From Gautieria morchelliformis (taxonomy: Eukaryota > Basidiomycota > Agaricomycetes > Gomphales > Gomphaceae), in the NCBI GenBank assembly GCA_015179125.1, contig WHVA01000169.1, forward strand, positions 124,001 to 188,000: a DNA stretch of 64,000 bases. Direction: 5' to 3'. Shown here piece after piece: positions 34,060 through 44,700 of the stretch (position 1 is its first letter; every line of letters begins with the position of its first letter). The notes below the pieces were generated by a model. It searched no databases. It was given only the letters and a program-made list of their open reading frames with translations, and was not told where the DNA came from. The translations under genes were made by a program, and so were the position numbers.

Positions 34060-35386
34060 CTACCTATGTTGACGTAGCTCTTGTTGATACCCTGTCCACA
34101 TTGCCTGTGCAATTCTCTCCCTCTTTGCTGTAGCCCTCCGTGTCTCTGCAGGGTGTACACTCCCTCCAACAGCCGTAACACTCGTGGCTCCAATCCCGTT
34201 CATTAACTCAGGTAATTCCCCGGCTTCAGGCTCCTCGTCCAGATCATATGTCCGAATGAAGTTATGAATGACACAGCAGCCTAGAATAATCTTTGCTTGT
34301 GTCGACGTTGGATATTCATTCGTTTCACGAAGGATACCAAATCGTTTCTTTGCAACTCCAAAGACTCTCTCAATAATGTTACGTGCCTGAGAATGTCGCA
34401 AATTGTAGAGTTCCTTGTAGGTTTTGGGCCTGAAGACTACTGGTTAAGTAAGTTATTTGGTGAGAGCTTCGTACATACCTGAGCCCGCTAGCTTCCCACT
34501 CTCGAAGATGGTATCGAATGCCTCGAAATGGGATGAGCAAGGCATCACATATAGGATATCCAGCATCCGCCAGATAGTACTTTCCATGTGGAATGGCCAG
34601 ATCATGGACAAGTGCATCCTGATAGACCTGTCCATCACTGGCACTACCTTCCCAACCACTCAAAACATAGCAGAAATGCATATCAAAGGTAGTGCACGCT
34701 AAGACATTCTGCGTGAGGGTCCCTTTCCGGTTGCGGTAACGAGACCTGTCCTCTGTTGAAGGGCGTGCTGTAATATGTGTCCCATCAACTGCTCCAAGGG
34801 CATCTTCAAAGTAGGGAAAGAATTTTGGGTTATCAGCAATATATCCGTCAAGTTGGGTTTCCAAATTTGGTAGCTTGACATAGGTATTGTAAAAGGCCGG
34901 CGATGTTACTGCATCTAGGATGCGGTGGAAACATCTGGATAAATTGACATGAATAGAAGCTCTTCAAGCGGAGGAGGAATAAGAATACCTTGAAATTGTA
35001 TCCCCACTCCGTTGGAACTGCTCGCCGAGCTTCCTATTTGATAAATTGGTCACAAGGGCATATGCAAAAATAGCCACCTGCTCGTCAAGGTCCATGTAAC
35101 GAGTGTGGTTGGCAGCTGTGCGTCTGAACAGTTCCTGGACCAGTTTTCTAAAAGCGTGCTTTTTCATTCCGAGTTGATCCTGGATACGGCGTGGGTTTCC
35201 ATGAAGTAGCTCTCGGACCCATCGCCAACCAGATAGGATGGAGGTGTGGTAGAGCTGCTTACAAAGATAGTGCTTTCCATAGTGTAACACTACCTCTCCG
35301 ACAGTCTTGATCATGAGCAAGGCCACCATCTGCCTTCTCTTCCTGTAGCGTACCCAAGCTTCTATCAGGGCTTGCTCACGATTCAT
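34060..35386 (-). CDS. PIF/Harbinger DDE transposase
   Basis: It starts at an ATG at 35386 (NREQALIEAWVRYRKRR). Two introns fit: a donor GTATTC near 34990 with the acceptor before TGTTTCCACC, and a donor GTATGT near 34480 with an acceptor TTCAG before GCCCAAAACC. The N-terminal part contains RKLGEQFQRSGDTISR, a helix-turn-helix-like segment. The catalytic boxes are GAVDGTHI (first Asp), YYLADAGYP (second Asp) and RNIIERVFGVAKKRF (Glu). The length (about 400 residues) and motifs fit the DDE_4 family of HARBI1-like nucleases, which cut and paste the element. No frameshift or stop is seen. Confidence 0.92.
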
Positions 35387-35545
35387 GACATGTCAGTCAC
35401 ACCCACATACGCACACTTTGTCAGCGAAGGAAATTTCAAGTCAAGATTACAGTGCGTTCGGCTCGATTCAATATTGATCACACGCAGAAAAGATCAAGGT
35501 TACGAGTGAGTTGTAGATTTTATGATTTCTTCAGATCAGATTATC

Positions 35546-35761
35546 ATGGTCTAGTTACCGAACGCGCCCTTATAAAAAGACAGAAAAAACCCTGCAAAAA
35601 AACTTTAAACTTTTTTGCAATTTTCTTGCTCAACAAATTCTAACAAAAACACAAAATTTTGCTATAATTTTTTTACATTAAAAACACTAAAAAAATTTAG
35701 AATATCTTTACAGTTTTTTGAACAGTTTTTCAGACCAGAAAATTTTTATATGCCTTCAGTG
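35546..35761. repeat. Right terminal inverted repeat of the Harbinger element
   Basis: Inverted counterpart of 32324-32559, about 85-90 percent alike by eye, ending CTTCAGTG next to the TAA duplication. Confidence 0.9.
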
Positions 35762-35764
35762 TAA

Positions 35765-36259
35765 TTCCCTTGTGGACGGAGAGCGGGGGGACCATCCCTG
35801 TTATCCTATACCAACTACCAACTATCATCAAATGTGTCCTGGGCTCACCACGCAAACAGCTCAGTTTCGTACATGCCACTGTGTAACAAGTGTGCCCGAA
35901 AGCATAACATGAAACCGTGCAAACAGGCACTGGCTGCGGCCACCATGGCTGAGGAGACACGGTCTGAGGAGGCGCAGTCTTCAGAGGAGGTGCCAGAGCT
36001 GAGTGCTGATGCCAGCACTGATTTGAACAAGAATGCTACCAATGTTCATTCTAACAAGAGTGGTGATGCAGAAGTTCCTGTCGAACCTCCCGTAATGCCG
36101 GTGTGCAGACTCACTCCGCCCCCGTGGAGGCAGTTCTGCCAGTTGACCCTCGCAATCAACAGGCCCCCTATGATGACATCAACATCTCAGATGTGGGGAC
36201 CAATGACCTCACCAGGGATCTCTATGAATGATCCCTCAGTTGTCCATAGAGGGGGAGGG
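35765..36259 (+). other. Probable 3' internal region of a copia-type element ending in a polypurine tract
   Basis: No pol motifs can be read. A frame with acidic, Ala/Glu-rich composition (AEETRSEEAQSSEEVPE) is present. The segment ends with CATAGAGGGGGAGGG directly before an LTR start at 36260, as a polypurine tract would. It continues 31980-32323 across the Harbinger insertion. Confidence 0.4.
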
Positions 36260-36572
36260 TGTTAATACCCCTATTTACCCGCATTGCCCTTAAGGCAATG
36301 TGCACTGCTGGTATCCTTAGCTAATACCAGTGGATCTGCAAGGACCCACTATATAGTTTGTTAGCAATCAGGACAGTGAGTGAGCCGAGGATGAGCCAGA
36401 ATGCACATAGCTGGACATTCGAGAGCACTCGAGATACTGGTGCACCAGCATGGCATCAGCACAGCAACAGCTCAAAGCAATTAGTAATAAAGAATATCGT
36501 ATTTAGTATAAAAGCGGACAGATCTCAAGTAGATCATAATATCATCATATTTTATATTTCCTTCATTCTACA
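36260..36572 (+). repeat. Copia-type LTR (313 bp) with element sequence on both sides
   Basis: The ends are TGTTAATACC...TTCTACA. A purine tract precedes it, and a primer site GGTTATGGGCCCCAGC follows it directly. An AGTATAAAAGCGG box near 36509 is a TATA candidate. The presence of both signals around one LTR means internal-LTR-internal structure, a tandem or recombinant copy. Confidence 0.7.
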
Positions 36573-36852
36573 GGTTATGGGCCCCAGCTGTAACTAAAGT
36601 ACTACAGGCTAAACCTATCCTAACTGCATACAAGCACACTTCACACTAAATCAATTCAACACTGATCAAGATGTCGACTAGCAATAACATATACAAGATC
36701 AACCCCCTAAACGAGGATAACTACGTGGCATGGCACCAGCAGCTTGAGTGGATACTCAATGACTTGGATCTTTGGGATGTGGCTATCGGTAGGGAAATGG
36801 AACCGAGACCGGCAGATGCTGGCAACATCACTGCAGCCAAACAGCAGGGAAT
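36573..36852 (+). pseudogene. Copia primer site and gag N-terminal fragment
   Basis: The primer site at 36573 is the same half-tRNA-Met type as in the first copia element. At 36671 an ATG opens a gag N-terminus with INPLNEDNYVAWHQQLEW and LDLWDVAIGREMEP, typical of copia gag. It is cut after about 60 codons by the family A LTR at 36853. Confidence 0.75.
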
Positions 36853-36968
36853 TGTCATGACCTGTCTATTTCCCTTACCCCGCTGCCTCTACGTTCCCCC
36901 TCATCACTCCCTAGCATCTTCGCCAAAGTTCGCCTCACCCTTCGACCACTCTTCCTCTACGTCCACCC

Positions 36969-37458
36969 TGTCAGGGGACACCCTGTTTTCCAGTTCCAGT
37001 TCCAACACCACACCCAGTTCCAACTCCATTTCCGACTCCACTTCCAGTTCCGATTCCATCTCCGCCTCCGCTTTTGGAAATGATTCCGCTTCTGGGAGAA
37101 CTTCCACCAGGTCTGTTCGCTTTGCCAGTTCCACTCCAATTTCTGACTTCCACTCTCGGAACAGTGTCGGAAATCAAGCGACTTGCGTAATAGGTGGCAT
37201 CAAGGGTCGATCAAGGGTCAGGGAGGTCAGGAGGATGCAGGGTTGATGGCAGGTGCCAAGTGTTATCCCTGGCTGCGCAGCGTAATATAATACGGGCTCG
37301 CTGACATTGGGGGTCCTTAGACTTTTCTCTTTGGATTTCCCCTTGTCAGGTGAGAATCCCCTCTCTTATATACTCTGTTCATTTATACATACTTTGGATT
37401 TCCCCTTGTCAGTTGTGTGGTAGTGTGATCTCCACAACCAGCCAGGGTTGCCCTTACA
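36969..37458 (+). repeat. 5' LTR of the chromovirus
   Basis: 490 bp. The U3 part is rich in CAGTTCCAACTCC-like pyrimidine-purine repeats. A TATA box and the likely start of R lie near 37286-37319. Confidence 0.95.
37286..37328 (+). promoter_or_regulatory. LTR promoter: TATA box and likely transcript start
   Basis: TATAATA at 37286-37292 is followed 33 bases later by AGACTTTTCT (37319-37328), whose reverse complement forms the primer site just after the LTR. The spacing fits a transcription start at or near 37319. The box is conserved in the 3' LTR and in the solo LTR at 19505-19988. Confidence 0.6.
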
Positions 37459-37460
37459 GC

Positions 37461-37470
37461 AGAAAAGTCT
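37461..37470 (+). promoter_or_regulatory. Self-primer binding site of the chromovirus
   Basis: AGAAAAGTCT begins two bases after the LTR end and is a perfect 10-base complement of AGACTTTTCT at 37319-37328, the proposed 5' end of the transcript. Tf1-type elements prime reverse transcription by folding the first 11 bases of their own RNA onto such a site. Confidence 0.7.
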
Positions 37471-37645
37471 CTCCCCTAGAAGACCGGTGGTCGTACTGCA
37501 CATTGCATTCGCCATAAGTGCGTTCAGAATCGGAGACAGCGACTCAGAGATCGCGACCTCTTCCGCACACACGGTATACGACAGCCCCTCTTCTTACGTC
37601 GAGCTCCCAACCCCGGAAATCCCGTCCCATATTTCCCCTTCTGAC

Positions 37646-38660
37646 ATGGATCCGGATGATCGTCTTCGGAATATGGAAGAGGAATTGACACAGAACCGGA
37701 TGAAGACCGACGCGATTGAAACAGCCTTACAAACGATTTTGGCCAAGTTAGATATTCCACAAAGTGGTGGAAATACAATGCTGGATGAGCTGGATTTCGG
37801 AAAAGCAGAACTGGCGGAAGAGAGGATGTCCGCGAAGTTAGCAAAGGTCAAACCCGCAACTCCGGTGGACTTTGACGGAGATCGGGAGAAGGGACGTGCA
37901 TTCTTCAACACATGCAGCATCTACTTCGCAATTATCGGAGACCTCTTTCCAAACGACCAGGCTTGGATTCACTGGGCATTGTCCTTTTTCAAGTTGGATC
38001 CCGCAGCCCATTTTGCAAACAAGGTGATCCAACATGAAGCAAAGGGCAAGGGGAACTACTTCCGGGACTGGGACGCCTTCGAGAAAACATTTTCCGACCA
38101 GTTCTGCCCGAAAAATGAGCAGCTCACAGCCCTTACGAAGCTCGAGGGGACCAGCTGGTACCAGGCCAAGGATCCAGTCGATGACTACATTGACCGCTTC
38201 CAGGAGCTCATCAACCTTGCGGAGTATGACGATGACAAGACGATCGTCATCAAATTCCGACGAGGGCTTGATCCGACACTCCAGAACCAAGTAGTGCTGC
38301 TTGGGGATGGAGCTCCAGATTTCGATGACCCGGAAGGGTGGTACCAAGCTGCGCAGAGGGTGTCCTGGAACAGGGAAGCAAATGAGGCCTTCGTGGAGAC
38401 AAGCCGGAACATGACACGCAGTTCCACTCGTCCTACTCCACCTGTGCCAAAACCTGGAAGCGCATTCATTCCCACATGGAAAATATTTCCGACGGTTTCT
38501 CCGCCTGCTCCTATTAGGAACCCTAGCCCCCTCCCTCGAAGAGTGGCCCTGCCCTGATGGATGTTGACCGCATGCGCGGAAAAGGCCATGGAACTATCAC
38601 CTGCTTCCGATGCTGACAACCAGGCCACTATGCCCGCAAGTGCCCCCAAGCCTTTGACAT
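37646..38660 (+). pseudogene. Chromovirus gag, frameshifted, with a stop in the zinc knuckle
   Basis: The ATG at 37646 (MDPDDRLRNMEEEL) is the best start, although the frame is open from 37448. The retrotransposon gag core is visible at FRDWDAFEKTFSDQF and DDYIDRFQELINLAEYDD. The frame stops at 38557. One base off, the reading continues into the knuckle as CFRC-stop-QPGHYARKC near 38600-38640, where a TGA replaces a codon, possibly a CGA. Both lesions inactivate gag. Confidence 0.85.
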
Positions 38661-38816
38661 CCGGCTTATGACCACAGAGGAGAAACTTGAGCTCCTTCCA
38701 GAGTTCCTCGCACTCGCAGACATAAGCGGAGTGCCCACTGTGGAAGGAATTTCTGAAAATACGGAACATGGTGCATCGGAAGTGGAAGATGCGTCGGATT
38801 TTGTGACGCGCAGCAG

Positions 38817-40620
38817 GTGAGATGTGTGCCCCTGCTGCCTGTACATAACCGGTTTGCCTGTCTTGAAGTAGAGAATGAAAAGCCCCCACACCCCTCACTT
38901 CGTACAGACCCACCGGATAAAGTCACACAAAAACCAAATCCGACACCCCATCCATCCCACATCCGCCCTTGGGAGAGACACCTCCCGAAGCACTATGTTG
39001 TTGCTGCCACCCCTGGCCCCAAATCACTAGTCATTAAGGTGGAGATCCAGACAACAGATACAGCGGAAGTCAAATCCGGACCCGCCCTTGTCGATTGTGG
39101 GGCCACTGGTCAGTTTATAGACCGGGACTATGTGGAACGGAACCGACTGACCACGCGGAAGTTGCAACGTGCAATCCCGGTGTTCAATGTGGATGGAAGC
39201 CCCAATGAGGCAGGGTCCATCACGGAGATAGTAGACACAATTCTCCGCTACGATGGACACTCAGAACGCACTTCCTTTGCAGTCACCAGCCTGGGGAAGC
39301 AAGACGTCATCCTCGGATTTACCTGGCTTCAGGAGCACAACCCGGAGATCAATTGGCAGACTCGGAAGGTACTGATGAGTCGATGCCCAGCCAAGTGTCA
39401 CATGTGCCGGTCGGAAGTGCGGAAGGAGCGCCAGGAGCAGCGGAAGACCGAACGGCTCATACAGACATGTCATTCTGGCCCCCATCCACTGCTTGCAGAA
39501 GAAGACTCGGAAGCGGAATTTGAACCGGGTCCCAATTCCGATTCTGATTCCGACTCTGATGTCATCCGACTCGGCCCAGAAGACACTCTGGTGGAAGGGG
39601 AGCGCTTGCTGTACGTAAACCTTCCACCGGAAGCGGAACGCATCCGCGCCACCGGAAATATTTCGCAACGCCTTGCTGAAGCCTCCAAGAAGCATGATAG
39701 AGTGGAGGCAGAAATTCCGGAGTACCTGCGGGAGTTCGAGGACGTCTTTGCCAAGGAGTCGTTTGATGCCCTGCCTCCAGGGAAGCTGTGGGACCATGCC
39801 ATCGAGTTGGAGCCTGGGTCAAAGCCCACCAACTGCAAAGTCTACCTGCTGTCACCCAAGGAGCAGGTAGAGCTCGATGCATTCCTTGCGGAAAACCTCC
39901 GTACAGGGAGGATCTGCCCCTCCAAGTCACCCATGGCATCTCCGGTGTTCTTCATCAAGAAGAAGGACGGCTCGCTCAGACTTGTGCAGGATTACCGGGC
40001 CTTGAATGCGATCATGATCAAGAACCGGTACCCCATTCCACTCATTTCCAAACTAATCACACAACTCCGGGGGGCAAGGTACTTCACTAAGCTGGATGTC
40101 TGCTGGGGCTTCAATAATGTTCAGATCCGGGAGGGAGACAAGTGGAAGGCCGCATTCCACACCAACCAAGGACTCTTTGAGCCACAGGTCATGTTCTTTG
40201 GCCTCATCAACAGTCCCGCCACACTCCAGACGATGATGAATGACATTTTCCGTGACATGATAGCAGAAGGGGTTGTCTGCGTCTACCTCAATGACATCCT
40301 CATCTTCACAAAAACAATGTCGGAACATCGGGAAGTCGTGCAGAGAGTGCTGGAATGGCTCCGGGAATACAACCTGTGTCTCAAGCCAGAAAAGTGCGAA
40401 TTTGAGCGGATGCAGATAGAGTATCTTGGGGTGATTGTGTCGGAAGGAAAGGTGGAAATGGACCCAGTCAAATTTTCCGGTGTATCGGATTGGCCTGTGC
40501 CACGAAACAAGAAAGAGGTCCAGTCCTTCATTGGGTTTGTCAATTTCTACCGGCGGTTCATCAAGGACTTCTCCTGCCACACTTGTGCCCTCTTCGACCT
40601 CACCAAGAAGGAGGTTGGAT
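38817..40620 (+). pseudogene. Chromovirus protease and reverse transcriptase
   Basis: The aspartic protease shows VDCGATGQFIDRDYV and later DVILGFTWL. The RT fingers and palm follow: SPVFFIKKKDGSLRLVQDYR, FTKLDVCWGFNNVQI with the first catalytic Asp, and VYLNDILIFTKT in the place of YLDD, so the second Asp pair is Asn-Asp. The thumb and connection (IEYLGVIVSEGKVEMDP, FYRRFIKDFS) follow. After about 40620 the colinearity with gypsy pol breaks. The changed catalytic box alone would abolish polymerase activity. Confidence 0.9.
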
Positions 40621-42710
40621 GGCAGGGCACTCATGGTCTGTACAGGCAGCGGAATGGTCGGAACGTGATGGACTGCTCCACTTCAGAGGCAAGGTCTATG
40701 TTCCAGGTGGAGCGGACCTCCGCCGCCGCATCGTGTCCCAGCGCCATGACACACAGGTCGCTGGGCATGCTGGCAGGTGGAAGACACTGGAGTTAGTGGC
40801 TCGGAATTACTTGTGGCCTCAGATGTCCTGCTACATTGGACAGTACGTGAAGACATGTGACCTTTGTCTCCGAACCAAAGCGCAACGACATCCGCCCGTT
40901 GGAGAACTTGTTTCGCTCCCAATTCCCGAATCCTGCTGGGACACCATCAGTGTCGACTTCATCGTTGAACTCCCAGAGTCTCATGGCTACAACGTGATCA
41001 TGAACGTCATGGACTTGGTAAGCAAGGTGTCCCACTGGGGAGAGCCGGAACAGGCCTCCTTTGACAAACTCAAAGCGCTGATCACTTCTGCCCTGGTCCT
41101 GATCTTTCCTGATGACTCTCGCCCTTATTGAGTCGAGGCGGATTCTTCCGACACAGCTACCGGAGTGGTCTTGTCACAACAGTCATCAGAAGGTGATGGG
41201 GGATGGCATCCAATTGCCTTCTTCTCTAAAAGCCTTAGTCCGGTCGAGCGGAACTATGAGATCCACGACAAGGAGATGCTGGCAATCATCCGAGCGCTGG
41301 AGGAGTGGCGACACTTCCTCGAGGGTGCTCTATGCCCGTTTGAGATCTGGACAGACCACAAGAACCTTGAGTATTTCCGCACATCTAAGAAGTTGAACTG
41401 ACGACAAGCACGGTGGTCCCTACACCTGTCCTGGTTTGACTTCATGCTCCACCACCGCCCCGGCCGCACCATGGGCAAGCCCGATGCCCTATCCCACCAT
41501 GCGGATCATGGAAGCGGAAGTGGAGACAATGCGGATATGACACTGCTCCGCCCAAGTCTCTGGGCAATCCGCACCCTAGAGGGAGTGACTGCAGTTGGGG
41601 CGGAAGCGGAAACGCTCCGGGACATCCGGAGGCAGTACCGGAATGGAGAGAAGGAGGAGTCGGTGGTGAAGGCGGTGGAGGAACTTCGGAAAGTTTCATT
41701 CCGACGCACATGACAATCACAGCCCTCGAAGCAGCCCGCCTGTTCCTTGCACATGTCTGGAAGTTGCATGGGCTCCCGAAGCAAGTCGTTTCCGACCGAG
41801 GTCCGCAGTTTGTTGCGGAACTGACTCGGGAGCTCTACCGCCTGCTCGGCATAAAGCTGGCTACCACCACAGCGTACCATCCACAGGGTGACGGACAGAC
41901 GGAACGGGTCAATCAGGAGTTGGAGCAATATCTCCGCCTCTTTGTCAATGAGAGGCAGGATGACTGGGATGAGTTACTTCCACTGGCGGAATTCCAATAC
42001 AACAACCATGTACATTCCGCCACACAACAGACTCTCTTCATGCTTGACTCCGGACGACACCCGCGGATGGGCTTCGAACCATGCCAGGCTGAGTCCTGAC
42101 TCGAGACGGTCAATGAGTTCCAAGACCGCATGGACTCCACCCTTTCGGAAGCCAAGTCGGCCCTTGCAAAGGCCAAGGATGACATGGCAAGGTACTACAA
42201 CCAATGCCGGGTTCCTGCCCCAGAGTACCAAGTTGGAGACAAGGTGTATCTAGATGCAAGTGACATCCGCCCACACACCCTTCGCAGAAGCTTGCCCACT
42301 GCTACCTTGGGCCCTCCACAGTGATGCGGAGGGTTGGACGGAATACATACTGCCTCCGACTTCCGATGTCCATGTCCCGCCTCCACCCCGTCTTCAACGT
42401 GGTGAAGTTACTCCCTACGCTTGAGGACCCAATTCCAGGTCGGAAGGCTCGTCCGCCACCCCCACCGGAAATTGTAGATGGGGAAGAGCACTATGTGGTG
42501 GAACGGATCCTGGACAGCCAGTTTGTGCGAGGACGACTCCAATTCCTCGTGAAATGGGAAGGGTATGGGTATGAGGAGAATTCGTGGGTCCCAGAGCAAG
42601 ATGTCTCCGCTCCAGACAAACTCTGTGAGTTCTATAGGACACACCCCAGTGCCCCTCGCCGAATCCACTCGCTGGCATTTCAATCCCTCATGTCCCATGC
42701 TTCGAGGACG
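40621..42710 (+). pseudogene. Chromovirus integrase and RNase H in swapped order, then chromodomain
   Basis: From 40621 the sequence gives the integrase zinc region (HDTQVAGHAGRWKTLELV, CDLCLRTK) and core start ISVDFIVELPES. At about 41036 it changes to RNase H ([43 protein letters not shown]). At about 41693 it returns to integrase (MTITALEAARLFLAHVW, SDRGPQF, PQGDGQTERVN), completing the D-D-E triad. After frame breaks near 42100 and 42300, the C-terminus contains SRLHPVFNVVKLLP and the chromodomain YVVERILDSQFVRGRLQFLV. In other gypsy elements RNase H comes before the whole integrase. Confidence 0.9.
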
Positions 42711-42732
42711 CAGCACACTAGAGGGGGGGTGA

Positions 42733-43222
42733 TGTCAGGGGACACCCTGTTTTCCATTTCCAGTTCCGACACCACACCCAGTTCCAACTCCATTTCCAAC
42801 TCTGCTTCCAGTTCCGATTCCATCTCCGCCTCCACTTTCAGAAATGATTCCGCTTCTGGGAGAACTTCCACCAATTCTGTTCGCTTTGCCAGTTCCACTC
42901 CAATTTCCGACTTCCACTCTCGGAACAGTGTCGGAAATCAAGTGACTCGCGTAATAGGTGGCATCAAGGGTCGATCAAGGGTCAGGGAGGTCAGGAGGAT
43001 GCAGGGTTGATGGCGGGTGCCAAGTGTTGTCCCTGGCTGTGCAGCGTAGTATAATACGGGCTCGCTGACATTGGGGGTCCTTAGACTTTTCTCTTTGGAT
43101 TTCCCCTTGTCAGGTGAGAATCCCCTCTCTTGTATACTCTGTTCATTTATACATACTTTGGATTTCCCCTTGTCAGTTGTGTGGTAGTGTGATCTCCACA
43201 ACCAGCCGGGGTTGCCCTTACA
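42733..43222 (+). repeat. 3' LTR of the chromovirus
   Basis: 490 bp, same ends as the 5' LTR, preceded by the purine tract AGAGGGGGGGTGA. By eye about 10-15 differences separate it from the 5' LTR. Confidence 0.95.
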
Positions 43223-44140
43223 CACCCCATTCGCTGTTCACCCCATTCTCCGAACCACTATTCACTGCTCGCACATTTCGCCAGCAGGCACGCCATCAAA
43301 TATGATCGATACCATTTACCGGGTGTGATGGTTCATCACTAGCCCCATCATCTTCTCGATTCAACCTCCTTTAGGTGTTCATATGATTGGGATGCATTCG
43401 CAGGGCATCCTACCCGTAGGTCGTGTGGGATCAACCCAGCAGATGAAGAGTCCATGCAGGGCGGTGTATATGTGGGTCCCAAGACATGGTTTCGTACACA
43501 GGTGCCTTTGCCACCTTTACTCTCCGTCATTTCATGTTCGCCCTCTTCTCTCACTCTATTGTATGTTTATTTCATCTATGTTGTATCATGGCTGCGCACC
43601 CCTATCCAACCCTGACTTGTGACAGCCTCTTTCGTATTCGCTGATACCTTACGAGCATTCGATATAAGTAGTTTACATTCGCATGTATATTCCTCAGTTC
43701 AATTATCATACGTCCATCTTGTGCAAACTTGACCTCGCTGTGATCATCATCTTGAGCCTTCTCCTGTAGATTCCTATCTTCGACCAGAAGAGGACTTAGG
43801 CATCACTGGTGAGTTCTCATACTTCATCTTCGTTACCTTAGCCTTCGAACTATTTTCTGTGCTGTTGGCGAAGGGCTCCGAAGGAGCACCTTTGCCGGCG
43901 AAGGGATTGTTGCTACTTAGACAGCCCTTCCGTGACACCTTTCACGTTACATCGTCAGGTGCCACGGGCTATTTCGCTACGACCGTAGATAGGGTGAGCT
44001 CCGTTCGGGCAACCCTCTTATCTTGTGAACATTTGTTGCTTCACCTATTCGCCGAATGGCATACTTATTCACACAAGTTATTTGGGCATTCGCTGTGTTT
44101 ACTAATACACAATATTAACGCCTAAAAACCAATCTTGTCA

Positions 44141-44700
44141 CCAATGTACAATACACACAGACAGAAAATCACTGTACTCACCCCAAGGATCACTGCATGC
44201 ACATTTGATCGCTACAGGACCTAGTTCTCAACCAATTTCCCTAGTTCATCATTGAGAGTCTCCTATTACTGTTTACTCTACACTGCCCCAGAAGTGAAAG
44301 CTCTGGAGCCATTGATACTCTGATCGTATCTGTTTTATCCTTGACCCAGTCACATGACCAACAGCCTCGAGCACCGCCAGACACACCATGATGAGGTTAG
44401 TCAGCCCACATACATTCCATGTATCAGGGTCTGCAAGGCAGCACTCATATCCTGAGTGCAGATTAACACATGTATTCTCTTAATCTAATGGGATCACAAC
44501 AGATAGAATAATCATATCATATTTTATATTCCTTCATTCTACAGTGAACCCCTGTGCCGGATCTTCTGGAAAGCCAAGGACGTGATCTTGCATATTCCTC
44601 GGTCCTAGAAGTTTGGCTTGAAGCAATAAGTACTGTAATAGCGAAAACTGGCTTAGATATTATTAGGCGCCGAGCGCATACAGTTCCTACCCCACAAAAT
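44141..44700. other. Spacer ending in a copia LTR remnant
   Basis: The last ~37 bases up to 44543 (ATCATATCATATTTTATATT then CCTTCATTCTACA) match the 3' end of the copia LTR at 36260-36572. Upstream of that no match is visible. No gene is recognised. Confidence 0.45.

Larger units (their letters stand above)
32324..35761. mobile_element. PIF/Harbinger DNA transposon, apparently complete (3438 bp)
   Basis: The element is bounded by terminal inverted repeats of about 220-236 bp beginning CACTG(A/C)AGGCATATAAAA, and flanked by the 3-bp duplication TAA (32321-32323 and 35762-35764), as expected for this superfamily. It carries two convergent genes, a Myb/SANT-like protein on the plus strand and a DDE transposase on the minus strand, the standard two-gene set. 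No stop codon is seen in the transposase exons, so it may be autonomous. Confidence 0.93.
36969..43222 (+). mobile_element. Ty3/gypsy chromovirus (6254 bp) with shuffled pol, inserted in a family A LTR
   Basis: Two 490-bp LTRs (TGTCAGGGG...CCCTTACA), about 97 percent alike, are flanked by the perfect duplication CACCC (36964-36968 and 43223-43227). It holds gag with a CCHC, aspartic protease, RT, RNase H, integrase and a C-terminal chromodomain, with a purine tract AGAGGGGGGGTGA before the 3' LTR. Order inside pol is abnormal: part of integrase precedes RNase H. Signals for Tf1-type self-priming are present. Frameshifts, an in-frame TGA and a changed RT box show that it cannot move on its own. 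Confidence 0.95.
36853..44140 (+). repeat. Family A LTR split by the chromovirus (36853-36968 and 43228-44140)
   Basis: The two pieces join into one LTR of about 1029 bp that aligns with the other family A copies. They start TGTCATGAC and end CTTGTCA. The outer flanks GGAAT and CCAAT do not match, and the copia gag does not resume after 44140, so the outer boundary reflects recombination or deletion rather than a simple insertion. Confidence 0.85.

Noticed and set aside
36853-44140. Family A LTR pieces as the two LTRs of one complete element
   Set aside because: The pieces are complementary parts of a single LTR split by the chromovirus, as the CACCC duplication shows.
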